A stretch of DNA of 64,000 bases from NCBI GenBank assembly GCA_013407085.1, contig JACCGJ010008366.1, positions 342,254 through 406,253 of the forward strand. Direction: 5' to 3'. Both the position numbers and the translations under genes were made by a program. Each line of letters starts with the position of its first letter. The stretch's first letter is position 1. This DNA comes from Atriophallophorus winterbourni (lineage: Eukaryota > Platyhelminthes > Trematoda > Plagiorchiida > Microphallidae). The notes under the pieces were generated by a model that saw only the letters and a list, made by a program, of their open reading frames with translations, had not been told where the DNA came from and did no database searches. This document shows positions 44,691 to 54,833 of this stretch, in pieces.

Positions 44691-45940
44691 CCAATTGGAA
44701 GTATTTTGTACATAGGCACACGCATAGAACTGTCTACAATGTCCGAAATACATGGTATTATTAAGTGTCAGGTTACTTAGGGTCTATGTATGTTACATCA
44801 AAACCTGAGACCAGTATTATATGTACCTTTACTTATTGTATCTCTTTGGGCTCATCTTACCCCCATTTGCTTTAGACAAAGTTATCCTTATTGTTTCAAT
44901 TCAGGTTTCTACCGTGAAAGAATTTCTCTAAAAAAATTTCGAAACATCTAAAAAATTATTTTTATGATTATCTATTTATATCGCTGCTGTAGTGTCAGGT
45001 TTGCTAGGGTCTATGCATGTCTCGTCATAGGTTGGGACATGCATCACATTTGTCTATTTGTCAACATTGCCTTCCATGACATTTTCTATACACCATTATG
45101 TATATAACTGTCTTTTATTTCATAGGAGGCTTATAAATGTCATATTTTTTCCAAACTTGCAAAACAATAAAATCTACCATAAAAATAAAAAAAGTAAAAA
45201 AACTGAAATTCATTATGTTTTTAATGTACATTTGTATTTTTTTAAATGATGAACTATTTTACGTTGATGACCTCTCACCATGCTGGTGAAGAGTATATCT
45301 TTCATTATATTCCAGTGTCTTTGAATACCGAACCATCACTGAAACTAGCTCGAAATCTATCCGCCCGAGATTCGTTCCGTATGCGATTCACTCTCTCGCA
45401 GATAACAAAAACTCGACTGGTGAACAAATTTAGGTTCGATTCGTTGACAAATCTTCAAGAGTATTGGAGCACACAGCGTACCGTACTCCCATTCTATTAA
45501 CCACACCCTCTCTCATCCACCACAATTTCTTGGATTTTTTATGCTGATGGATTTATGTTCCCTTTACAATCTTCTCAACCAATCTTTCCGTAAAAAAAAA
45601 AGTGAATTGAAGCATATATTATTTATTTATCAATTTTTTATGAAAATTTTATTACAATTCACTTCACCTTTTCCATAATTACCTTCCATTTCTGTTCTCC
45701 ATTTTTTCGCATCCTTGCCATTTGCATATCCTGACCAAATTTAAATGAAACCTTATTGTTATTAGACATAAAGATTTTTTTCTTACTTACTGTATATTCG
45801 TTCCCATTATCATCGGAAAAAATGTTTAAACATCCCACTCACTTCGGTGATTTGCTCTGTTATATTTTCTTTTGCTGTTCAAATTTTGATAAACTGATCA
45901 TGTATTGCATGCCTTGGATGTCCAAGAATATATATTATTA
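44475..45940 (+). repeat. Right arm of the large palindrome (family B 3' end)
   Basis: This is the inverted copy of 42672-44135. It starts in the last RT codons and continues through about 1.3 kb of presumed 3' untranslated sequence to the 3' terminus 'tccaagaatatatattatta'. It has a pair of internal near-duplicates, 'gtcaggttacttagggtcta' (44767) and 'gtcaggtttgctagggtcta' (44994), mirrored in the other arm. The AT-rich spacer between arms is about 340 bp. Confidence 0.93.
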
Positions 45941-45999
45941 ATATTAATGTGAAATTGAGATCTAGAAGGGTTGATTGTCCTGTAGGTTTATCTACTGCT

Positions 46000-46700
46000 C
46001 GAGTTTAACCTAGTAAGCGGATTGCTTTGGGAAAAGAGGAGAATTTTCTAGATAGATGGGGATTTCCAGCATGTATAAGGCATGTTAAAATCACCAGTTA
46101 TATATTTATTTTTATGAGGGGTTAGAGAAACTTCAATAAAAGCATTTTTATCTTATCAAGATTATGTGAAGATGAACGAGGTGGGTTGTAAACACAGCCG
46201 AAAATGGCGTCCAATGGAGGTATTTCGATCCATATCGAATCATCAATATCATCCAGTGTAGAAGAAGAATAAAGTTTGGCCGGAATATCCTTAGTAATAT
46301 ATATGATGCAAACACCACCACGAGTGGAGCACCGATTGTTACGAAATATATAATAATTTGGTAGGAAAAGGAGTCTGTCTGCATCTTAATCAGTCGTCCA
46401 AGTTTCCGTGATTAAGACTACATCAGTCGGGTTAGCAGACAGGAAAAATTGAAAATCGGACATTTAAGAAGTAATGGATCTCGCGTTAAATAGAAGGATG
46501 TGGATAGGGGGAGTACAAAGAGAGGTAATAATGATAGGGGCCGGAGATTTGAAACTGGGTTGTGCTACATCCTGTAGATGGGTGGAAACACAAGGGGAAA
46601 ATTTGAAGGTTGGAAATAGTCGGGGTAAAACTGGGTGGGGGCGAATGATGGATATATTTGTGGAGCAGGGTGTGGCCAAGTGGAAATTCTATGAGTGTTT
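46000..46700 (-). pseudogene. Family B endonuclease remnant
   Basis: The start is 'IHILLFNARSITS' (46479-46520), then a broken region, then 'GGVCIIYITKDIPAK', 'DDIDDSIWIEIPPLDAIF' and 'CVYNPPR' (46330-46190). The C-terminal part, to about 45965, shows 'LLDLNFTLILI'-like sequence. Several frameshifts; no intact catalytic set. Confidence 0.62.
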
Positions 46701-46979
46701 GTTTGTGTTGGCTTGAAAGTTTGAGGGTTGGAATAAATATAAGGAAAGTTAAAGTTCCTATTTAGTCTAAGGTTTTGTGGCTTTTAACCATGCTGCGTGG
46801 AGTGAGGGTAGGACCAAGATGCAGAATTAAGAGGACCGTATGTTGAAGGACCATGAAAATTATATTGGGAGCGTGCATAGGTAATTAGTGAAACGTTTTT
46901 CTGGAATAAATAAAAGTACTTTTTTTGAAAGTGCCATTCATATAAGACCTAATAATTGGCAGTTGGTTGAGAAGATTAG

Positions 46980-47789
46980 CTATTGCTCAAAATGTTGGAA
47001 GTTTACCTTTTTGTTATCCTCAATAATTGGGCGAGGGACAGTTTGTGGATCAGCGATGACCTGGTGTGTAGCATGTGATCCGGCATCTAAGCTGATAGTT
47101 ACATTTCCAGTTAGAACACTCATGTCAGCCAGGTTAGAAGTCTTGTTGCTACAAGATGGAGATTGAGTGCTTTCCGTCACCGGCTTGGGAATTTTGCGGG
47201 TAAACTTACGTTGAAGAGGTGTGCTGTCACGTTTAAGCAACACATTTGAGAATCGAAGAAAAGAAGCTAGAACATGCTTGTTTTTCAAGATGTGAGATGT
47301 ATAATCTTCGTTATCAAAATTGATAAGGATTGGGGTGCGTCTAGCAATTGATGATTTACGAAGCCTGGTGAGTGTCGCTGAGTCAGCCGGAAGGCCGTAA
47401 TGAGAGAGAATTTACCGTTTGAATTCATCCAACGGGTATTTAACAGCTATATTCAAAAGAATTATCTTCTTCGCTCTGATTCTCCGTTGCTCAATTTCCG
47501 AGGTTAGAGACTCTACGAAGCGTCCTGTGCGCTGGAGGAGATCAGAGTCAACATTATAGTTGGGGTCGAAAAGGATAGCTAAAGGTTCTAGTAATGTAAA
47601 AAGGCGCGATACATTGCTGATTTTATCTGCGATGGTTTTAACCTTAGTCTCCAAATTGTGTAATTTCGATAACACAGTAGACAAATTAGAATCTAGAACG
47701 ACTGAACATTTGTTCAATGGTGGCGTGACACGTTGTGCGTTTCGAAATGACTCCGAGTATTTAGAGAGGATCATGTTTAGCAAATGCAA
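46980..47789 (-). pseudogene. Family B ORF1 (coiled-coil type) remnant
   Basis: The segment 47789-47412 contains a heptad-like stretch 'VLSKLHNLETKVKTIADKIS' followed by 'FVESLTSEIEQRRIRAKKII' and 'LLNIAVKYPLDEFKR'. The second segment, 47288-46980, has 'KHVLASFLRFSNVLLKRDST'. The coiled coil followed by an RRM-like 'I.NI....D' and 'I....N' pattern resembles ORF1 proteins of non-LTR elements. Two frames are involved, with a stop near 47410. RNA binding is inferred. Confidence 0.55.
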
Positions 47790-47830
47790 TTATAGATAAA
47801 TATATACGATATAGGATAATGGGAGGAAGA

Positions 47831-48179
47831 AACTTGCCGAGTTTCAAACCGACCGCGTTTTTTTCGTTTTTTCGTTTATAAAAACATATAGCTGATACCG
47901 AATGTGTATAAACCGTGCAGTTAACATGATGGTGGTCCAGTTTGTCTTAACGCAGTAGAAAGTTAGAGTGGTTGCGTAATTGTTGACTAATTTCACACAC
48001 TTCTTCAATTGGAAAGCATGCCACGTGGCGTTTCTGTGGATGATCCACTTACGCATTATACTAAGTACGAAATTATGTGTGATTATTCGTTTGTCTGCTT
48101 TGTAAGTTATTGTTTGTTGCAGTAAAATGCGCCACTAGAAAACAAATCTGGGCCACGTAATCTCAGGGTTGTCATTCAA
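47831..48179. other. No gene recognised
   Basis: AT-rich sequence between the 5' end of the family B copy and a family A scrap. No coding or repeat feature could be supported. Confidence 0.45.
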
Positions 48180-48400
48180 AATAAGTCGAAATTGTTAGTG
48201 GTGACAATGTCGTGGAATGTCTTGTAGTCAGTGACTATCCGTAACAGGGCTACTTTCTTGTCGAGGAATTCGACGTAAAAAACGCAAAAATATCAAGTTG
48301 ACGTGATCACTGTTCCCTTAGTAGGGTTCATAATGAACTTTTTCTTTCATCAGTTCCTCGTTAGTCAACACTAGTAACGAGAGACAATCGCCGCTCCCAA
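48180..48400 (-). mobile_element. Family A endonuclease scrap, antisense
   Basis: On the minus strand 'LVLTNEELMKEKVHYEP' and 'GNSDHV' can be read (48390-48290), matching 'VLTNEELMVEEIHYEPPLG' at 31045-31090, followed by the same post-SDH sequence. It is a short, broken fragment. Confidence 0.6.
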
Positions 48401-48754
48401 AACGTTTAGCTACATTCACATGGTTTGCAGGCCTTTAATTCTTCCGTGCATAAAATTACTTATTCAAATATTTTCCTGCTTTTTTCGTTGAATGTAAAGG
48501 CTATCAGTGTGCCAAGTGTATCATGTTTTCGTATGAACTGAAGTCAATATCGACGCAATATTAAACGAATTAGGAGATGTCGGGATTGCTGCAAAACGTT
48601 TGTCCCAAAACCTTTGGTTATGGCATTTGCTAATAATATCATATGTGGGAATTATCACTCAAGACGGACAAGAAGCATCGTTTATTCGACAAATTTTAAC
48701 TTGATGTCGGACCTTTTCGTGAATTTTTCAAGTTTTTCGAGAAATTATTGTTTT

Positions 48755-48965
48755 TATTGTTGGCCTCCTTCGGTCGATGTCGACCATGGTGGTACATCAC
48801 AATCGCATGAATGTCATGATTTACAGCTTTTGGTGTGACTAAACAGTCTGATTCGGGAGGAACAATCTCTCCCACATCTCTGGTAACGGTTGTCAAAACT
48901 CTGTTGTAGCGAGTCAGTTACACGCCGGCGGCGTTATCTGCGTTCAGCAGCAAAGAGCTGTATCT
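48755..48965 (-). mobile_element. Family D 3' terminal fragment
   Basis: A 5'-truncated insertion of about 210 bp. It has the finger region (compare 5840-5990) and the terminal block 'GGTCGACATCGACCGAAGGA' (about 48792-48770), ending in AACAATAA-type sequence. It is nearly identical to the end of the copy at 5765. Confidence 0.75.
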
Positions 48966-49059
48966 AGAAGAAAAAAAGAAATTATTGTAACTGCTGAAAA
49001 TCCGTTTATATCAATAAAGCCAATTTCCTCTTGTTCTATATCTGTATAATGGTTTATAT

Positions 49060-49250
49060 TGGACCAAAATAAGTCTGCAGTGCACAAAATACAACAAAAA
49101 TGGAATAAACTCACTAAAAGACCAAACGAGCAAATGTCCAACGAAAGATCCGGTAAAGTCCAACGGAGGCAAGATGATCCACACAGGAAAATCAAATAGA
49201 TGGAATCCAAAGTGCAGAATGAGCTGAAATGTTAGATGCTCCATTAATCA
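49060..49250 (+). repeat. 190-bp interspersed repeat, copy 1
   Basis: Direct repeat of 53355-53550, sharing 'actaaaagaccaaacgagca', 'gatccacacaggaaaatc' and 'agatggaatccaaag' with scattered differences. It ends at 'attaatca'. The flanks differ on both sides. It could be a short interspersed element or an LTR remnant of an unknown family. Confidence 0.75.
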
Positions 49251-49732
49251 AAATTGCCGCACGGAGCAACGAACAAAACCTTCTCAACCACGGAAGAAGA
49301 CAAAGTCAGAATGTTCGAAATTATATTAACCACCAAAAAGTGTATTTTGCAAGCATTAAACTAAATGAAGCATACAAGACCAAAACGGATTAACCACACA
49401 AAGCCAAAACCTTTATGTACAGATACAAGGATACAAAATGAAAGTAGTTCACTACAATACTCTCACATCAGAGCGTTAGTTAGACTTCAAAGAAAGGATA
49501 ACATACGCTCAAAATGTTCAGCAAGACGTTTGGACCAATGCACATGTCCATCGACTCGAGTTTGAACAAAGCTGGAAGTGACTGTAGAATTGGGATGAAC
49601 AATGATGAGATAGGCACATGATGATTACTCGTTGGTTGTGATTGAGAATTAATGGCGCTTGATGTATTTGACCGCTTAAGCTCCACGAAATCTGGTTTTG
49701 ATAACTAATAAGAACCGTGTAACATTGATCAT
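49251..49732. other. No gene recognised
   Basis: A-rich sequence (on the plus strand) between the 190-bp repeat and the gypsy integrase fragment. Its minus strand could be gypsy 3' sequence (stretches such as 'LQSLPALFKLES'), but I cannot align it to the better copy. Confidence 0.4.
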
Positions 49733-50489
49733 TCATATCAAAACTGAGTACTTGGGTTTACGCTCAATAACTCGGTGTGTTCCATAACACGATGGTTGAA
49801 GTGGTTTACGAACAGAGTCACGTCGCACAAAATCAAAATTACGCGTATCGGAATGACGTGATTTCTGTTGGTCGATATTGTGCAGTCGAGGAGGCGTAAA
49901 ATTCAATTTTGACGTAAACGATCGCAAGCGAGTAATGTAATCTGACATAAATGGTGATGACTGGCAAGGCACAACGATTTCTTTGAGAGGACACAAGGTG
50001 GTGCCAAAATCTAACTCAGTGGCTGTCTGTTTTGATAGTAGAACGAATTCCAAGAAAAACAAGTTGAAAATTTTAAGTCCACCTATTAGGATCGGGTTAA
50101 AATGCAGACAAGGCTTTGAGCTGCCGGTAGAACCGTTCCATCAGTCCTTTTGATTTGGGTGGGTGGGCGGTGATCGGAATTGCTGACAGCCAAGCAGTCG
50201 AGTCAAAATCTAGAAACAAAGTCGATTGAAACAGAGCGCCACTGTTGGGTGTGATGATAGATGTTGTGCCAAAATTAGCGATCCATTATTCGACGAAGTC
50301 ACGTGCTATAGTCTCAGAACACGTGTTTTTGATCGAAACAAGAATCGGTTGTTGAGTAGAGCGATAAATCGCCGTTATGATGAATGAATATTTGTTTGAA
50401 AGTGGCATAGGACCGACGAGGTTAAGATGCACATGAGAGAATCGCCTGTTCAGATGCCTACAAGGTTGTAAGGTGTGATAGTATGTCAA
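49733..50489 (-). mobile_element. Ty3/gypsy integrase fragment, antisense
   Basis: The segment 50489-50286 has 'FSHVHLNLVGPMPLSNKYSF', matching '[20 protein letters not shown]' of the full element. The segment 50062-49733 has 'MSDYITRLRSFTSKLNF' and a 'YGTHRVIERKPKYSVL' block, matching the C-terminal GPY-like region. The middle of the integrase lies in broken frames near 50230-50100. This is a third gypsy copy, separate from the one that starts at 50505. Confidence 0.7.
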
Positions 50490-50846
50490 GACATTTTTTC
50501 TTTTGACACGGGATGTAATGCAATATTATGTAATAATACATATAACATTATAATAAAACAATGACGAAATATGTATGATTAATAAAATAAAATATACAAT
50601 AATGAAACCACCATAATACTCCCTTCCGAGAGCGTTAGAAGAGAGTGAAACGCTCGAAATAAAAAGTTAATCCGCGTAGTCTGCAAGATTTGCAGGCTAC
50701 CTGACTCTCCGACCTGATCGAGTTTTTTTAATTGAGAGGGTGAGTCAGAAAATGGAACTGAGAGTTCACACGGCTAGGTTGATTTGGTTGACTGAGGCAC
50801 ACTGTGAATAATAAGCGGGGTTAAAGGAAAACTGTCAACATCGAGG

Positions 50847-51794
50847 CTACCACTTTGGGTGTGAACGTTTGAGGGTGTGTTCCGTCGCACACTGGTAGAT
50901 AAAAGCTGCTTTCAAGGGGTCAATAGTAACCGTATCTCGAGCACCATTTCTCTCGATGACGAAGTATTTGGAACAGCGGCTAATGACTTTGAAGGGTCCA
51001 GTGTATAGGGCTTGCTGGGGTTTGCGCGTGTGATCAGTTCGAATAAAGACAAAATCACATGACTGTAAATCACTCGGCAAATACACGTTACAATTGTATG
51101 GGCCAGTGGGGTTAGCACGTAATTGGCGCATAAATATTCGTAAGCGATTGACATAATTAAGAACATTGATGTCTACTGCCACGTCATGGGATGCTATCAA
51201 TTCGCCAGGGTGGCGGAGTGGAGTGCCGTAAACTAATTCTGCCGCGGAACAACCGAGATCTTCTTTGACAGTAGCACGTATACCAAGAAGGATCAATGGC
51301 AGGTACTATGACCAATTTTCTGTATTACCATGTGACTTCAGTGTGGCTTTTAGTTTTCGGTGGAACCGTTCAACAAGTCCGTTAGCGCAATGATGGTAAG
51401 CTGTTATTCTTATGTGATTAGCACCTAGAACAATAGTCAACTCACGGCAAAGGTTGTATTGTAACTTGGATCCAAGATCCGTAGTCATAGTTGATGGGAC
51501 ACCATAATTGCTGATCCAGTTTTGTAGAAAAGTTTTTGCTGCGGTTTCTGCCGTAATATCGGTAATCGAGATGGATATAGGCCAGCGGCTGAAACGGTCG
51601 ACACAAGTGAAAATATATGTGAAACCATTATAGATAGCCAGAGGACCGACAATGCCGAGATAAACATGGTGAAATCGTTGACTGGGTGTAGGAAAGATTC
51701 TGGGGCACTGAGAGTATGACGCTGCACTTTGCTGCGTTGAGACTGGATACAGGTTTCTGTCCAATTTCAAATATCCGCGTGCATTTTTGGCCAA
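50847..51794 (-). pseudogene. Gypsy integrase remnant
   Basis: Two open segments meet at about 51300. The first, 51794-51306, has 'HHVYLGIVGPLAIYNGFTYI', 'FTCVDRFSRWPISISI', 'NYGVPSTMTTDLGSKLQ' and '[18 protein letters not shown]'. The second, 51296-50847, has 'TVKEDLGCSAAELVYGTPLR' and 'LYTGPFKVISRCSKYFVIER'. The first catalytic Asp is Gly ('YLGIVG' for 'HLDLVG'), while 'TTD' and the Glu of 'VERF' remain. This DDE core is non-functional. Confidence 0.78.
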
Positions 51795-52375
51795 ACAAAG
51801 CGATCGGTGATGAACTTATGACTAGCACTAATACCGGGATTGAAAAGCGAATGAAAGTGTTCAAAAATGGCTTCCTAAGTAACTTTGGTACTGAAGAACG
51901 GTGTCGGTCTGTGGAAAAATCACATAATAAAGTCAAACTCAAATTGGGGATAGGGGCAGTTTGAACTCTAAGAGATGAAGTAGATTTATATTTCTGTAAG
52001 TCACTTTCATGTTGCTGAACCTCTGCTAAATGCTTGAGATCGAAATTCGATCAACTGATTGCGGTGAGTTGCATGCGATAAAATGAATCTGCAACTGTGT
52101 TCGATGAAGCAGACAGATAACGTATATCACTCGTAAATTGCGAAATATAGTCAAGTTGACGTATCTCACGGGGTGAATATCTATCAGCTGTAGCAGAGAG
52201 GGCAAACTTCAGAGACTTGTGATCCGTCCAAACAGTAAAATTGCGGCCTTCAAGCTAACGGCGAAAATGGCGAACAGCAAAATATATACCTAACAATTTA
52301 TGACTAAATGTACTGTAACGTGTCTGAGCGGGTTGTAGACGACAGGAAAAGAACGCAAACGTTTTGACAACACCG

Positions 52376-53238
52376 TCAATTTTTTTGCTGTATTACAGCA
52401 ACGACTGCTGCTTGGGATGCATCAGTGGCAAGTAAAAGTGAAGCATGAGGCTTCACAGACACGTAGGTTAATGAAGATGCTTCATTCAATGCAGTCTTCA
52501 ATATTTGAATCGATTCAACAGCATCAACATTCATTTTAAATTGTCGCTCATTTCCGCGTATCAAATCAGTCATTGGTTGAGATATGTTAGCACAATTGGG
52601 AACAAATCTTCTGTAGTAATCGACTGAACCAAGACGTAACTGTCGAATAGAATTGGGACATATATAGTTATTAATGGACGAGAGTTTATCGACCAAGGGA
52701 CGAATGCCGTTTCGATCGACATGATGTCCTAAAATTTCAAGAGCAGCGACACCAAAAAGTCATTTATCCGGGTTAACCACCACGCCAAACTGTGAAAGTC
52801 GCTGAAACACCGAACGCAGATGTACTGCATGTTTCACTTGAGACGAACTAGCAATGCGGACGTCATCAATATATGCATGAACAAACGATATTCCTAGGAA
52901 AACTTGGTCCATGAATCTCTGGAATGTTTGAGCAGCGTTGCGTAAACCAAATGGAATTTTTAGAAATTCGTAAACACCAAAAGTTGTAGTAATGGCAGTT
53001 TACGGGATATCTTCTCCGGCAACAGGTATCTGGTGGTAAGCACGCACCAGGTCCCGTTTAGTAAACATAGTCGTTCCATGCAAGGAAAGTGCGAAGTCGT
53101 GTATGTGGGGATAGGATAGCGATCGGGAACAGTAACTCTGTTGAGAGCACGGTAATCCTCACATGGACACCAAACGTCAGCTTTATTCTTCTCAATCATG
53201 TGAAGGGGGCTTGCCCATGGCGATTTGGATGGCCGCAT
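52376..53238 (-). pseudogene. Gypsy RT and RNase H remnant
   Basis: 53238-52960 reads 'DVWCPCEDYRALNRVTVPDR' and then drifts out of frame in the 'YPIPHIHDF' region. 52870-52740 keeps sequence of the 'YIDDV' and 'PDK' blocks in other frames. 52696-52376 reads 'LRLGSVDYYRRFVPNCANIS' and 'ASLLLATDASQAAVVAVI'. It aligns throughout with 56770-55800 in the better copy. Confidence 0.75.
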
Positions 53239-53354
53239 GATTCCAAGTTCAAGAATGTTTTCAAACTCACGCTTTGCGACCTAGAACTTGTTCGGAGCTA
53301 AAACGGGGTCTGTTAAACACAGGAAAACCACGGGTCAGAATGTGGTGTTTGACA

Positions 53355-53550
53355 TGAAAAAAAGTCTAGCACTGCACACAATACGGAAAAAAATGGAAAA
53401 AAATCACTAAAAGAACAAAGGAGCAAATGTCCGAAGAAAGATCCAGTGAAGTCCAACGATAGCGAGATAATCCACACAGGAAAATCCAAGAGATGGAATC
53501 CAAGGCGCAGAAAGCGCTAAAATGTTGGAGAATCCGTTAATCACTATATA
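53355..53550 (+). repeat. 190-bp interspersed repeat, copy 2
   Basis: Direct repeat of 49060-49250. Here it interrupts the gypsy pol remnant exactly where the RT N-terminal region should continue (just after 'gtgtttgacatg' at about 53353). Confidence 0.75.
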
Positions 53551-53579
53551 TATGAGCATTGGATGTAGCGACCAAATCG

Positions 53580-53771
53580 TCACTGGGGAATAGTTTCTGT
53601 CACGGAAACTAGTTGCCTGCTACAAGCCACGAGATTCTTATACCGGGAGTGACGAGCGTTAACGAATCGATCCCAAATCAGAACAATACGTCAATTTACG
53701 CTGTACTATATTGACAAAGACGATTAACAAGTAAAATATAACAAACCTCAACGGTAATTGAACACAGATTT
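53580..53771. repeat. Left part of an older LTR relic, split by the gypsy insertion
   Basis: 'ataacaaacctcaac' (53747-53761) and the sequence before it ('gtgacgagcgttaacg', 'caatttacgctgtacta') resemble the LTR at 59981-60120 ('gtgacgtgagtaacgcg', 'tatacggtactgtaat', 'tacaaacctcaac'). The other part of this relic continues at 58665. Similarity is partial, so the extent is approximate. Confidence 0.55.
53768..53771. repeat. Probable target-site duplication (ATTT), left
   Basis: ATTT before the left LTR is matched by ATTT at 58665-58668 after the right LTR, if the LTR is taken as 386 bp starting ATGGC on the minus strand. Four bases in AT-rich DNA is weak evidence, but the size fits Ty3/gypsy elements. 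Confidence 0.45.
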
Positions 53772-54157
53772 TGTGGTGGTTCAGGCTACGTGAAATTACA
53801 GTATGTGTGTAAGAAGTATAAAGGTAACCACTCTGAATAATTCTTCGATTGAATTGAAAGCGATTCTCCCCGGCTTGGCAATTGACTACTCCGGTCCAGA
53901 CGTCAAAGTATTATCACAGAAGCAACCACGGTAAATCCAAGAATTAGGTGCGGCTGAAATATGGAGCGGTCTTTTTATAGCAGGCAAGCAATCTTTCCAC
54001 AATCCACAGTCAGAATTCCAAGCACGTAGTACGGGTATCAAAGGAGATGAGAATGGCAACTCCGAGCGGACGAAAATTTATATTCGTAAAATCCGGGTAC
54101 AATTCAAAAAGTGTACATTGATTGATACAAACAAAAATGTTTACAGAAAAACGCCAT
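53772..54157 (-). repeat. 3' LTR of the gypsy element
   Basis: A 386-bp repeat identical in layout to 58279-58664, with roughly 25 differences by eye (about 93-94 percent identity). On the element strand it begins (A)TGGC and ends CCACA, giving the TG...CA ends usual for LTRs. Confidence 0.92.
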
Positions 54158-54175
54158 AGTACTCCCCCCTAGAGC
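54158..54175 (-). other. Polypurine tract of the gypsy element
   Basis: On the element strand the sequence just before the 3' LTR is 'CTAGGGGGGAGTACT'. A purine run in this position is where plus-strand DNA synthesis starts in LTR elements. Three pyrimidine-containing bases lie between run and LTR. Confidence 0.75.
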
Positions 54176-54182
54176 GTCGGGC

Positions 54183-54833
54183 CTAAAGAAGACGCTCGAA
54201 GAAATCGTTAGGCTGTGAAGTCATCAAACTTTGATGGAAAATGGACTCTACGACCAGATCGGGTTTGCCTGTTATGGTCAGTTTGTTTGATACACGGGGG
54301 TAAAGGGGGTTTCGTTGGGGGTTCGGGAGTACCGGTGAGCTTCGGTTTGGGGGGTGGAGGGACAAAATCTTGAGGAGCAACGTTCGGGTATTTTCTTTCG
54401 CCTCTGGTGCCGGTTCGACGTAGGCTACTTTCAAACGATCGACGCTGACGGTCTCGTGTGTTCCGTTGCGGTCAATAACGAAGTATTTTGGATACCTGTT
54501 GATTACCTTGTATGGCCCTATGTATGGCGGCTGTAGCGGTCGACGTACATGATCTACCCGCACAAACACGAAGTCGCAAGTATTCAAGTCGGGTGGAATG
54601 TAGCAGGGTTGCTCATGCTGTCGAGTTGGAGTAGCCCGTAAGTTTTTCATGAAGCTGCGAAGGCGGCTGACATATTGTGGCACAGTAAGGTCCAATGATG
54701 AGTCGGAAGATGTCAGGAATTCGCCTGGAAGGGTAAGTGTACTACCATACACCATTTCAGCAGCTGAACACCCTAGGTCTTCTTTCACTGTGGTACGTAT
54801 ACCAAGAAGTACTAGGGTAGTGTCTCGGACCAA
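54183..54833 (-). pseudogene. Gypsy integrase C-terminal region, out of frame with pol
   Basis: A 216-codon frame begins in the segment after the integrase core ('[20 protein letters not shown]', 'YGSTLTLPGEFLTSSD'). It continues with a GPY/F-like module ('LQPPYIGPYKVINRYPKYFV', 'HETVSVDRLKVAYVEP') and ends in a Pro-rich tail close to the polypurine tract. It overlaps the end of the long frame by about 22 bp. The homologous sequence at 51296-50847 shows that the two frames belong to one protein. A one-base change near 54815-54838 accounts for the split. Confidence 0.85.

Larger units (their letters stand above)
45950..47830 (-). mobile_element. Family B non-LTR element, antisense 5' half (ORF1 and endonuclease)
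   Basis: On the minus strand a coiled-coil-like ORF1 (47789-46980) is followed by an endonuclease (about 46700-45960). RT is absent: the copy stops where the palindrome begins. The endonuclease has 'HILLFNARSITS', 'CSTRGGVCIIYITKDIPAK' and 'DAIFGCVYNPPRSSSHN' in shifting frames. The presumed 5' leader extends to about 47830. The palindrome next to it may be the rearranged remainder of this or a related insertion. Confidence 0.7.
50505..53354 (-). mobile_element. Ty3/gypsy pol remnant, antisense, 5' truncated
   Basis: On the minus strand the order is RT (about 53340-52740), RNase H (52696-52080), integrase (51942-50847), the 3' polypurine-like 'CGGAAGGGAG' (about 50632-50623) and a presumed partial LTR (50505-50620). 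RT has '[20 protein letters not shown]' and 'VRIASSSQVKHAVHL'-type blocks. RNase H has 'ASLLLATDASQAAVVAVIQQ'. Integrase has 'RFHHVYLGIVGPLAIYNGFT', 'STMTTDLGSKLQYNL' and '[19 protein letters not shown]'. Gag and protease are missing. Numerous stops. It is a close relative of the element at 53772-58664. Confidence 0.8.

Noticed and set aside
45246..45500. The 84-codon frame present in both palindrome arms as a conserved gene
   Set aside because: The copies differ mainly by amino-acid-changing substitutions and lie in presumed 3' untranslated element sequence, so there is no sign of selection for protein.
50505..50620. A full 3' LTR for the middle gypsy remnant
   Set aside because: Position after a purine-rich tract fits, but no partner LTR was found and the sequence is low in complexity, so it is mentioned only as a presumed partial LTR.
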